A stretch of 64,000 nucleotides of DNA from Streptomyces sp. ALI-76-A (lineage in GTDB: Bacteria > Actinomycetota > Actinomycetes > Streptomycetales > Streptomycetaceae): positions 1,798,001 through 1,862,000 of the forward strand of contig NZ_JASVWB010000002.1 in NCBI RefSeq assembly GCF_030287445.1, written 5' to 3'. The notes under the pieces are model-generated. The model was not told where the DNA came from and did no database searches. It worked only from the letters and a program-made list of their open reading frames with translations. Below, piece after piece: positions 26,080 to 34,161 of this stretch; within the stretch, counting starts at the first letter, position 1; each line of letters starts with the position of its first letter. A program made the translations under genes and the position numbers.

Positions 26080-27372
26080 CTACTGCTCTTCCTTCGCGGT
26101 CTTGGTGAGCGACTCGGTGACCTGCTCGGGGGACTTGGAGCCGGCCACGAGGGCGGCCACGCTGTCGTTGACCTCCTGGCCGAGGGCGGGGGCGTACGCC
26201 TGGTCGAGGTAGAGCTGGAAGCCGGTGGCCCCCTTCAACTGCGTCTGAACGGCCTTGGTGTTGGGGTCGGTGATGGCGCTCTCGGCGGCCGGGACCACCG
26301 GCAGGACGCCGGTCTTCTTGACCAGCTCGATGTCGGTCGCCTCGGAGGCGAAGAACTTCAGGAAGTCGACGGCCGCCTGCGGGGCGTCCCTGCGCAGGGC
26401 GTGCCCACCGCCGCCGCCGAACACCTCGGTGAGGGCGCCCTTGCCACCCTCGATCTCGGGGAAAGGGAAGAAGCCGAGGTCGTCCCCGAGTCCCTTGCCC
26501 ACGTCCGCCTGGACCACCGGGGCCCACTGGCCCATGAGTTCCATCGCGGCCTTGCCGTTGCCGACGGCCGCGGCCTGGCCGCTCGGGGTGGAGTAGGCGG
26601 CGTTGAGGAAGCCCTTCTGGAACGGCTGGAGGTCCACGAGTTCCTTGAGGTGCTCGCCCGCCGTGACGAAGTCGGCCCCGGTGAAGTCCTGGTCCTCGTT
26701 GGCCTTCTGCAGGGCCTCCGCGCCCGCCGCGCGCATGGCGAGGTAGGCCCAGTAGTACATGCCGGGCCACTTCTCCTTGCCCGCGAGGGCGATGGGGGTG
26801 ATGCCCTTGGCCTTCAGCTTGCCCACGGCGTCGAGGAAACCGCTCCAGGTGGTCGGGGGCGTGCTGACGCCGGCCCGCTCGAAGAGCGCCTTGTTGTACC
26901 AGAAGCCGATCATGCCGATGTCGAACGGGATGCCGTACACCTTCTCGTCGAGCAGATACGGTTCCTTCGCGACCGACAGCAGGCCGTCGGACCAGGGCTT
27001 GGTCCGGTCCGTGAGGTCCTCGACCAGCCCGGCGTCCACCTGCTGCTTCAGGACGCCGCCGCCCCAGGTGTGGAAGATGTCGGGCAGCTTCCCGGAGGCG
27101 GTCAGCGCCGTCATCTTCGACTTGTAGGCGTCGTTCTCCAACTGGACGATCTTTATCTTGACGTTGGGGTTCTGGGCCTCGAACTTCTTGGCGAGGGAGG
27201 CCCAGACGTCCTTGGTCGGCTGCGTGGTGGAGATGTTCCACCACTCGACGGTGGTCGTCCCCGACGACCCTCCGTCCGAGTCGCCGCCGCAGCCGCTCAG
27301 TGCCGTCATGCCCAGTCCGGCGGCGGCGGAGGCCGCCAGGAAGCCGCGGCGGGACAGTGCCGGGTCGCCCAT
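26080..27372 (-). CDS. Extracellular sugar-binding lipoprotein (SBP family 1; BxlE-like)
   Basis: About 430 residues; ATG 27372 and ATG 27375 are consecutive, and AAGGAG is best spaced for the former. The leader has a Tat motif (SRRGFLAAS) and a lipobox (LSGC), so it is exported and lipid-anchored. The mature part shows TTVEWWNISTTQPTKDVWASLAKKFEAQNPNVKIKIVQLE and SDGLLSVAKEPYLLDEKVYGIPFDIGMIGFWYNKALF, typical of family 1 oligosaccharide binders. First gene of the operon; its promoter has two operator-like boxes at 27423-27453. It should bind xylo-oligosaccharides made by the GH10 enzyme. Confidence 0.93.
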   Translation of the reverse strand: MGDPALSRRGFLAASAAAGLGMTALSGCGGDSDGGSSGTTTVEWWNISTTQPTKDVWASLAKKFEAQNPNVKIKIVQLENDAYKSKMTALTASGKLPDIFHTWGGGVLKQQVDAGLVEDLTDRTKPWSDGLLSVAKEPYLLDEKVYGIPFDIGMIGFWYNKALFERAGVSTPPTTWSGFLDAVGKLKAKGITPIALAGKEKWPGMYYWAYLAMRAAGAEALQKANEDQDFTGADFVTAGEHLKELVDLQPFQKGFLNAAYSTPSGQAAAVGNGKAAMELMGQWAPVVQADVGKGLGDDLGFFPFPEIEGGKGALTEVFGGGGGHALRRDAPQAAVDFLKFFASEATDIELVKKTGVLPVVPAAESAITDPNTKAVQTQLKGATGFQLYLDQAYAPALGQEVNDSVAALVAGSKSPEQVTESLTKTAKEEQ

Positions 27373-27422
27373 CATGCGCTCCTTGGGTACGGGACGGCGC
27401 ATGCATGCCCGTCCACTGATTT

Positions 27423-27453
27423 CGAAAGTTTCGAAGATAATTCGGAAAGTTCG
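27423..27453. promoter_or_regulatory. Paired xylan-type operators upstream of the ABC operon
   Basis: CGAAAGTTTCG at 27423-27433 is a perfect 11-bp palindrome around one base; a weaker box CGGAAAGTTCG follows at 27443-27453, offset by 20 bp. The CGAAA-N-TTTCG motif is known from xylanase promoters of actinomycetes. It lies about 50-80 bp before the binding-protein start. Confidence 0.75.
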
Positions 27454-27556
27454 TTGTTGCCCGCACCCTAGAGACAGCTGTCAAACGGTGGCAACCCCTT
27501 GTACGCGGGGAATGTTGAAGTACTTCGCCGTCGACTCGCTCCGGAAAGCCGCCGCT

Positions 27557-29013
27557 TCAGGCGCCCGACGGCGTGTACGCGAACCGGTCGAAGGGCGCGC
27601 CGCCCTCGGTCACGTACATGCCGATCACCCGTCCGGTGAATCCTCCGGCGACCTGCGTCGACAGATGGCGGCCGTCGAGTTCGGCGAGCAGCTCACCGCG
27701 CTCGGCCTCACCCGTGCTGTCACCCCCGACTCCAGCGCTGCCGTCCGCGCTCCGGCCCGCGTGCTCCGTCCCGATCGAGAAGGCGATCGTGTCGGGACCT
27801 CCGGGCCTGATCCCGGAAGCCGGTTCCCGTGAACTCGTGACGGTCGGGGGCAGCGGGGACGCCGTGCCGATCTCGACGACCAGCGTGACCGGCCCCGGCG
27901 GAACCGGCTGCCGCGCGAGGGGTCCAGGCGGGTCGCGGCACGGCACTCGGGATGCTGCCTGCGCCCGACGAAGGTGTGGCCCGGCCGGTCGAGCCTGTCC
28001 CCCGCGGCATGCAGGGTCAGCCGGTCCGGCCGCTCGGTCAGCGACCAGGAGCCCTCCGGCCGGCCGCGCGGGGAGGTCCAGTGCGGTGTGGGCCGACCGG
28101 CGCCGAAGGCATCGCGCTCCGGCGGGAGTTGGACGGGATGCCAGGCGTGGGGCGCGGGATGCCGTTCCCGCACCGGGCCGACCCGCGGCCAGCCGTCCAC
28201 CCACTCCACCGGGGTCAGGAAGGTGTCCCGGCCGAGGACGTGGGAGGACGGGAAGAAGCCGCGGGGTCGCGTGCCCAGGAGCAGCATCCACCAGGTGCCG
28301 TCGGGTGCCTGGACCGGATCGGCGTGGCCGGTGCACTGGATCGGCAGGCCGGTGCCGCGGTGGGTGAGGACCGGGTTGGCGGGGGCTGGTTCGTAGGGGC
28401 CGCGCGGGGAGCGGGCACGGGCGATCGAGACGCTGTGGCCGTGGGCGGTGCCGCCCTCGGCGAGCCTCAGGTACCACCAGTCGCCGACGCGGTAGAGGTG
28501 CGGCGCCTCCGGGTGCTGCCCCCCGCTGCCCGACCGGACCGGCAGCGGCCCTTCCAGTACCTTCCCGGTCGCGGGATCGACGCGGGCGACCCGGACGCCG
28601 GAGACGGCGCACCGGCAGGATCCGTCGTCGTCCCACACCAGGTCGGGATCGATCCCGTCCAGGTCGATCCCCACCGGGTCGGACCAGGGGCCCTCGGGAC
28701 GTTCGCCGGTGACGAGGAAGTTGCCGCCACCGGTGACATTGGTGGTGATCATGTGGAAGCGGCCGTCGTGGTGGCGGATCGTCGGGGCGTGGATCCCGGC
28801 CGAGGCCACCGTGTCGCCGGACAGCGGCAGTTGCCCGGGCCGGTCGAGGACGTTGCCGATCTGCCGCCCGTGCACGAGGTCACGGCTGTGGAAGAGCGGC
28901 ACGCCGGGGAAGTACTCGAAGCTGGAGCAGACGAGGTAGTAGTCCTCGCCCACCCGGCACACACTGGGGTCGGGATGGAAGCCACCGAGCACCGGGGTGT
29001 CGTACGCCCGCAT
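27557..29013 (-). pseudogene. GH43 beta-xylosidase/arabinofuranosidase, disrupted by an internal deletion and frameshift
   Basis: Starts at ATG 29013. The five-bladed catalytic domain is intact: GFHPDPSVC (base Asp), DGIDPDLVWDDDG and QHPEAPHLYRVGDWWYL (acid Glu), then a C-terminal beta-sandwich up to HTFVGRRQHPECRAATRLDP. There the frame breaks at about 27915-27925. The original frame runs on as Arg-rich nonsense to a stop at 27625, while the true C-terminus (RQPVPPGPVTLVVEIG ... ELDGRHLSTQVAGGFTGRVIGMYVTEGGAPFDRFAYTPSGA) continues in another frame to 27557. About 40 residues expected between these parts (the LAVRLDExHxYE region) are missing. A product with a whole catalytic domain could still be made, so residual activity is possible. 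Confidence 0.8.
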
Positions 29014-29043
29014 GCGCGTCAGTCCCTTCGAGCGTCGCTGGGG

Positions 29044-29075
29044 CGAAACTTTCGGATGATCTGGCGAACGTTACG
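29044..29075. promoter_or_regulatory. Paired xylan-type operators upstream of the GH43 gene
   Basis: CGAAACTTTCG at 29044-29054 is a perfect palindrome around one base, 30 bp before the GH43 start. A weaker box CGAACGTTACG at 29065-29075 is offset by 21 bp. Same motif and spacing as upstream of the ABC operon, so both promoters should answer to the same regulator. Confidence 0.75.
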
Positions 29076-29162
29076 GAGCTGCACTGTAGGTGGCTCTCGG
29101 GAGCGGGGCAAGACGTCACGCACCCACCGCGGCAGGCGTACGCACGTCCGTCAGTCGTCGAA

Positions 29163-29237
29163 GTCACTTGCCCTGAAGTCAGTTGCCCTGAAGCCGGTTG
29201 CCCTGAAGCCGGTTGCCCTGAAGCCGGTTGCCCTCGA
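29163..29237. repeat. 15-bp tandem repeat, five copies
   Basis: Units of 15 bp, consensus GCCGGTTGCCCTGAA: 29163-29177, 29178-29192, 29193-29207, 29208-29222 and 29223-29237. The third and fourth are identical and the outer ones diverge. The period is five codons; on the minus strand one frame reads a LQGNR repeat, on the plus strand VALKP. It abuts the premature end of the kdpA remnant. Confidence 0.9.
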
Positions 29238-30276
29238 TCAGTTCTCTACCGCGCCCGTCGAGGTGAGCGTGGTCGACACCGCGAAGATCGACGACGAGCC
29301 GATGCCGAAACGGACCTCCTTGCCCTCCACCGCCCGCCCGCGAGCTGGAGCGCCGGGCCGTGGTGGGCGAACTCGGTCCACATCATCAGGGCGGTGAAGC
29401 CGACCCAGACGGTGGCCATGGTGGTGAGGATCGCGTAGCCCTGCCGGACCGAGCCGACGAGCACGCCGAAGGTGCGGGTCAGGGAGAACGGGACGACCAG
29501 CATCAGGAGGATCTCGAAGAGGTTCGTGAACGGCGTGGGGTTCTCGAAGGATGCGTCGAGTTGGCGTTGAAGTAGCCGCCGCCGTTGGTGCCGAGTTCCT
29601 TGATGGCCTCCTGCGAGGCGACCGCGCCGCCGTTCCACTGCTGCGACCCGCCCATGAACTGCCCGACCTCATGGATCCCGGAGAAGTTCTGGAGGACTCC
29701 GCGGGCCACCAGCACGAACGCGGCGACGAAGGCGCCCGGCAGCAGGACACGCGTGATGCCACGCACCATGTCCGCCCAGAAGTTGCCGAGTTCACCGGTA
29801 CGGGACGACCTGGCGAACCCCCGTACGAGAGCCACCGCGACGGCCATGCCGACGGCCGCGGAGACGAAGTTCTGCACGGCCAGACCGGCGGTCTGCACGA
29901 CGTGGCCCATGGCCTGCTCGCCGTAGTACGACTGCCAGTTGGTGTTGGTCACGAAGGACGCGGCGGTGTTGAACGCCTGGTCCGGGTCGATCGCCCTGAA
30001 GTCGAGGGACAGGGGCAGCACACCCTGGACCCGCTGCAACAGGCACAGGAAGAGCACGCCCGCCGCGGAGAAGGCGGGGATGCCGCGCGGATACGCCGGC
30101 CAGCGCATCTCGGTGTCCGGATCGCCACCGATGCTCTTGTAGATCCACTTCTCGGCACGCCAGTGCCGGTCGGACGAGTAGACCTTGGCCATGTAGCTGC
30201 CGAGGGGGACGTAGGCCAGTGCCAGCGCTCCCATGAGCGCGAGCAACTGGAGCACGCCGGCGAGTACGGGACCCAT
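29238..30276 (-). pseudogene. kdpA: kdpA remnant (potassium-transporting ATPase subunit A), frameshifted and truncated
   Basis: KdpA is the ion-channel-like subunit of the KdpFABC potassium pump, normally about 555 residues. From ATG 30276 the N-terminus is good (YVPLGSYMAKVYSS, then TNTNWQSYYGEQAMGH, a selectivity-filter segment). After KELGTNGGGYFNANS the frame is lost near 29560 by an apparent one-base deletion. FENPTPFTNLFEILLMLVVPFSLT continues in a second frame, and after GPALQLAGG, near 29330, a further shift leads to VEGKEVRFGIG...STTLTSTGAVEN and a stop. The remaining C-terminal third and all of kdpB and kdpC are absent. It cannot encode a working subunit. Confidence 0.9.
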
Positions 30277-30284
30277 GACGCTTC

Positions 30285-30373
30285 TCAGAACCTCTCCGGG
30301 AACAGCAGGGCGAGGACGAGACAGCCCAGCAGGGCGACGGCCACGGCCGGGCCGACGATGCTCTGGCGGTCAC
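30285..30373 (-). pseudogene. kdpF: kdpF remnant
   Basis: KdpF is a single-helix peptide of about 29 residues. The frame reads SIVGPAVAVALLGCLVLALLFPERF before a stop, an excellent KdpF match, but it has no in-frame start. The natural GTG-ACC-GCC start is displaced by what looks like a single missing base (GCC-AGAGC where GCCGAGAGC is expected). Stop lies 9 nt before the kdpA start. Confidence 0.7.
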
Positions 30374-30453
30374 AGCTTCGTCACCCCCTTGGCGACGAGG
30401 GCCACCAGCGCGAAGACCGCGACCGTGGTGACGACGAAGGCCAGATCGGCCAT
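30370..30453 (-). CDS. Small membrane peptide upstream of kdpF
   Basis: 27 residues, MADLAFVVTTVAVFALVALVAKG followed by VTKL. One hydrophobic helix with a basic end; ATG 30453 has CAGGAG about 8 nt upstream. It begins the remnant kdp operon and its stop overlaps the broken kdpF start region. Comparable mini-proteins precede kdpF in other streptomycetes, as far as I recall. It may be an accessory pump peptide, here without a pump. It is intact, unlike the genes after it. Confidence 0.6.
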   Translation of the reverse strand: MADLAFVVTTVAVFALVALVAKGVTKL

Positions 30454-30757
30454 CGTGAGCTCCTGGATGGGGGTTCGAAGGGAACGGACTGTCGCCGGTG
30501 CGCGTGCGCCCTGCCCGTGCCGAGCGGCGGGCGACCGTGGCTCCGCAGCGGCCCGCCGCCCACCCCGCGGATCACCCCTGGATCACCCGTGGCCCCGGGA
30601 ACCAACCCGTGGATCACCGGAGACCAGTCTTAACGGAAGCTTGACGCCCTCCCCGCCCTCACGCCCGGGCCCAGGCGTCACTCCCCGCTTACGCTGATGC
30701 GGCCGTACGCGTGATGGCCGGATCCACACGCTGAGCCGCACCTCAGGAGCACGCCCG
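30454..30757. other. Divergent spacer between kdp remnant and APC transporter
   Basis: 304 bp holding the former kdp promoter (minus) and the promoter of the transporter at 30758 (plus). GC-rich; no gene or clear operator found. Confidence 0.35.
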
Positions 30758-32728
30758 ATGGCCACCACGGAACACCCTCTCCCGACGGAATCGCTGCCAC
30801 CCAGCCGTCTGCGTTCCTGGATGCTGGAGGGGTTGTCCGACATGGGCAGGAGCGGCGGCCACCAGGGACCGCACGCCGCACCGCAACCCGCCCACCAGGG
30901 CCAACGCTGGTGGCGGGTGATGTGCCTGACCGGTGTCGACTACTTCTCCACCCTGGGTTACCAGCCGGGCATAGCCGCTCTCGCGGCCGGCCTGCTGTCA
31001 CCCGTGGCGACGATCGTGCTGGTGATCGTCACCCTCGCGGGCGCCCTGCCCGTGTACCGGCGCGTGGCCGAGGAGAGCCCCCGAGGTGAGGGCTCGATCG
31101 CGATGCTGGAGCGGCTGCTGTCCTTCTGGAAGGGCAAGCTGTTCGTCCTGACCCTGCTCGGCTTCGCCGCCACCGACTTCCTGATCACCATCACTCTCTC
31201 GGCGGCGGACGCGTCCACCCACCTGATCGAGAACCCCCACCTCACCGGGGTCCTGCACGACAAGCAGATGCTGATCACGCTGATTCTGGTGGCGCTGCTC
31301 GGCGCGGTGTTCCTCAAGGGCTTCCTGGAGGCCATCGGCGTCGCGGTCGTCCTCGTCGGCCTCTACCTGGCACTGAACGTCGTCGTGGTCTTCGACGGCC
31401 TGTGGCACATCGTCACCGCGGGCCATGTCGTCACCGACTGGTCCGGCGCCCTGACCGCCGAACACGGCAACGTCTTCGCCATGATCGGCGTGGCCCTGCT
31501 GGTCTTCCCGAAGCTCGCCCTCGGCCTCTCCGGCTTCGAGACGGGCGTGGCCGTGATGCCGCACGTCCAGGGAGATGCGGACGACACGGACGAGCGACCG
31601 GCCGGCCGGATCCGCGACACGAAGAAGCTGCTGACCACCGCCGCCCTGATCATGAGCGGCTTCCTGATCGCCACCAGCTTCATCACCACGCTGCTGATCC
31701 CGGAGAAGGAGTTCGAGCCGGGCGGCGCCGCCAACGGACGCGCCCTGGCCTACCTGGCGCACACGTACCTGGGCAGCACCTTCGGCACGGTCTACGACGT
31801 CTCGACCATCGCCATCCTGTGGTTCGCCGGCGCCTCCGCGATGGCCGGCCTGCTCAACCTGATGCCGCGCTATCTGCCCCGCTACGGCATGGCCCCGCAC
31901 TGGGCCCGCGCGGTGCGCCCGATGGTGATCGTCTTCACCCTCGTCGCCTTCCTGGTCACCTGGATCTTCGACGCGGACGTCGACGCCCAGGGCGGCGCCT
32001 ACGCCACCGGCGTGCTGGTCCTGATCAGCTCCGCCGCGGTCGCGGTGACCACCGCCGCCCGCAAGGCCGGCCAGCGGAAACGGACCATCGCCTTCGCGGT
32101 GATCTCGGCGGTGTTCCTGTACACGACCGTCATGAACGTCATCGAGCGCCCCGACGGCGTGAAGATCGGCGCCTGCTTCATCGCCGGCATCATCCTGGTC
32201 TCCCTGCTGTCGCGGCTGGCCCGCGCCTTCGAGCTCCGCGTGACCAGCGTGACGCTGGACGCCATGGCGGAACGTTTCATCAGGGACATGGCCAGCCGCA
32301 GGATACGGTTCATCGCCAACGAGCCGGACCAGCGGGACAGGGCCGAGTACCGCGACAAGATCGAACAGATCCGCCAGGACAACGACATCCCCGGCGAGGA
32401 CTTCGTCTTCGTCGAGGTCACCGTCCTCGACCCGTCCGAGTTCGAGTCGGGCCTGACGGTGCGCGGCGAGGTGCTGCACGGCCGCTACCGCGTCCTGACC
32501 CTGGAGTCGTCCTCCGTCCCGAACGCCCTGGCCGCCCTCCTCCTGCACGTCCGCGACTCGACCCGGTGCACCCCGCACATCTACTTCGAGTGGACCGAGG
32601 GCAACCCCTTCGCCAACTTCCTCCGCTTCCTCCTCTTCGGCCAGGGCGAGGTCGCCCCGGTCACCCGAGAGGTCCTCCGCGAGGCGGAACCCGACCGGTC
32701 CCGCCGACCTCGGGTCCATACGGGGTGA
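30758..32728 (+). CDS. APC-superfamily permease with large cytoplasmic C-terminal domain
   Basis: 656 residues. The membrane part (about residues 50-480) has twelve or so helices beginning [49 protein letters not shown], the APC substrate-binding helix with a GVDYFS unwound motif. It is followed by a 170-residue cytoplasmic domain ([29 protein letters not shown] ... [18 protein letters not shown]). This layout recalls KUP/KimA potassium importers, whose C-terminal domains regulate transport, but amino-acid permease is the usual automatic label. Its position beside a dying kdp operon supports, without proving, a potassium role. ATG 30758 fits the family start; monocistronic. Confidence 0.8.
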   Translation: MATTEHPLPTESLPPSRLRSWMLEGLSDMGRSGGHQGPHAAPQPAHQGQRWWRVMCLTGVDYFSTLGYQPGIAALAAGLLSPVATIVLVIVTLAGALPVYRRVAEESPRGEGSIAMLERLLSFWKGKLFVLTLLGFAATDFLITITLSAADASTHLIENPHLTGVLHDKQMLITLILVALLGAVFLKGFLEAIGVAVVLVGLYLALNVVVVFDGLWHIVTAGHVVTDWSGALTAEHGNVFAMIGVALLVFPKLALGLSGFETGVAVMPHVQGDADDTDERPAGRIRDTKKLLTTAALIMSGFLIATSFITTLLIPEKEFEPGGAANGRALAYLAHTYLGSTFGTVYDVSTIAILWFAGASAMAGLLNLMPRYLPRYGMAPHWARAVRPMVIVFTLVAFLVTWIFDADVDAQGGAYATGVLVLISSAAVAVTTAARKAGQRKRTIAFAVISAVFLYTTVMNVIERPDGVKIGACFIAGIILVSLLSRLARAFELRVTSVTLDAMAERFIRDMASRRIRFIANEPDQRDRAEYRDKIEQIRQDNDIPGEDFVFVEVTVLDPSEFESGLTVRGEVLHGRYRVLTLESSSVPNALAALLLHVRDSTRCTPHIYFEWTEGNPFANFLRFLLFGQGEVAPVTREVLREAEPDRSRRPRVHTG

Positions 32729-32835
32729 GCTGCGGAGCCGGGGTGAGCCGCGGGCAGCCGAGGGAGCCGGGGGCGCAGGGGTGAGCCGGCCGGGGGCGGC
32801 GGGAGGCGGTCGGCGGGCCGAGCCCCACCGCGCTC

Positions 32836-33447
32836 CTACCGGCCGAACCACCGCGGCGGACGCACCACCACCTGCCCGAGATTCAGCTCTCCCGTCACCA
32901 TCACACGCAGTACCACCGGAGCCCCCGGCGCAGCCCCCGTCCGCCGCGTCTTGACCCTCGCGTAGTTGGTCACCAGCGCGTCCGTGTCCACCACGACCCC
33001 CGGCCGCGTCAGCACCTTCAGGGCGCCACCGCGGATGTCGAGATCGAGATGCAGCGTGTCGTGGGTGATCACGGCCTGCGTGAAGTCGAGCGTCACCTCG
33101 CCCCACGTGGAACGGACCTCCATCCGCCGGGGCACCACCCACCCCTCACCGCGCCGCGTCGACGCGCCCTCCTGCTCGATCCGGACGACGTCCTTGGCCC
33201 CGGCCGCGCCCACGCCCGCTCCCGTCGGCAGATCCGCCGTCAGAACGGCCAAGTCACCCGCCGTGCGCGCGGTCAGCGCCGCTTCCACCCGTTCGTCGAG
33301 CTCCTCAGCGGTCAGCCGACCGTCCCCCGCCGCGATCCGCAGCACTTCCACGACCTGGTCCCGGTCCGCGTGCGAGACCCTCAGCGCGAGCTGCGCGGCG
33401 GCACCGGCCACCCCATCGCCCCGCACCGACCCGTCCGACACCGGCAT
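32836..33447 (-). CDS. DUF1707 domain protein
   Basis: 203 residues from ATG 33447 (GGGAG upstream). The DUF1707 signature occupies residues 23-70: ALRVSHADRDQVVEVLRIAAGDGRLTAEELDERVEAALTARTAGDLAVLTADLP. The rest is a beta-rich domain (RSTWGEVTLDFTQAVITHDTLHLDLDIRGGALKVLTRPGVVVDTD), like the LiaF-type C-terminal beta-helix that follows DUF1707 in many actinobacteria. No membrane helix, so cytoplasmic. LiaF-like proteins are linked to envelope-stress sensing; a role here is inference. It converges on the APC gene and is divergent from the molybdate regulator. Confidence 0.85.
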   Translation of the reverse strand: MPVSDGSVRGDGVAGAAAQLALRVSHADRDQVVEVLRIAAGDGRLTAEELDERVEAALTARTAGDLAVLTADLPTGAGVGAAGAKDVVRIEQEGASTRRGEGWVVPRRMEVRSTWGEVTLDFTQAVITHDTLHLDLDIRGGALKVLTRPGVVVDTDALVTNYARVKTRRTGAAPGAPVVLRVMVTGELNLGQVVVRPPRWFGR

Positions 33448-33561
33448 GCGCCACTCCCGTCCTCGACCCACCACGCTCTCGCCCACTAACGCTATATCGC
33501 GTCATACCCAACGGCCACCCCACGCCCGCGGTTCCCCACCGGCGCCCCTATCGTGACCGGC

Positions 33562-33957
33562 ATGCAGTCCTACACGATCGGCCAGGCAGCGCGGCTGCTC
33601 GGCGTGAGCCCCGACACCGCGCGCCGCTGGGCGGACGCCGGCCGGATGGCGACCCACCGCGACGACACCGGCAGACGCCTCATCGACGGCCGGGACCTGG
33701 CCGCGTTCTCGGTGGAGCTCGCCAAGGCCGGAAGCGGTGAGGAGGACCCGCCGTACACGTCCGCCCGCAACGCCTTTCCCGGCATCGTCACCGCGATCAA
33801 GCTGGGCGATGTCGCCGCCCAGGTCGAGGTCCAGGCCGGCCCGCACCGGCTCGTCTCCCTCCTGACCCGCGAGGCCGTCGAGGAACTCGGCCTGGAGGTC
33901 GGCATGGAGGCCACCGCCCGCGTGAAGTCGACGAACGTACATATCGACCGCACCTGA
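33562..33957 (+). CDS. Molybdate-responsive regulator: HTH plus TOBE (Mop) domain
   Basis: 131 residues. N-terminal MerR-like helix-turn-helix YTIGQAARLLGVSPDTARRWADAGRMATHRDDTGRRLIDGRDLAAF (residues 3-48), then a linker and a single TOBE/Mop domain SARNAFPGIVTAIKLGDVAAQVEVQAGPHRLVSLLTREAVEELGL ending VKSTNVHIDR, the molybdate-binding fold. It lies 205 bp upstream of modA in the same direction and should tune molybdate uptake. The start is ATG 33562; a GTG three codons earlier is possible. There is no ribosome site, so the transcript could be leaderless. Confidence 0.88.
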   Translation: MQSYTIGQAARLLGVSPDTARRWADAGRMATHRDDTGRRLIDGRDLAAFSVELAKAGSGEEDPPYTSARNAFPGIVTAIKLGDVAAQVEVQAGPHRLVSLLTREAVEELGLEVGMEATARVKSTNVHIDRT

Positions 33958-34161
33958 ACAGGAGCCCCGCCGCCCGGGAGGCGTCGAGCTCTCGCAGAAA
34001 CGCCGCTCCTGTAGAAGCGCACATGCATACTCCAATCCTCACTTGCGCCCGCTCTTGCGATGCGAAAGCAGACTTACACCTCGCACATGCGGAAGTATGA
34101 TCGGCGCATCGGGAGAGTCCGACCGGCTCTTCTGCGGACAGACCGAGGAAGTGGACCCGAC

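Noticed and set aside
29163..29237. CRISPR array
   Set aside because: The 15-bp units are directly adjacent with no spacers, so this is a simple tandem repeat. No other regularly spaced repeats were seen in the window.
27557..30453. Treating the GH43 and kdp frame breaks purely as sequencing errors
   Set aside because: GH43 lacks an internal segment and kdpA lacks its C-terminus plus kdpBC, which base-call errors cannot explain, though individual single-base gaps might still be errors.
32836..33447. A LiaF or membrane-stress annotation for the DUF1707 protein
   Set aside because: Only the beta-rich half is reminiscent; there are no membrane helices, so I kept the domain name.
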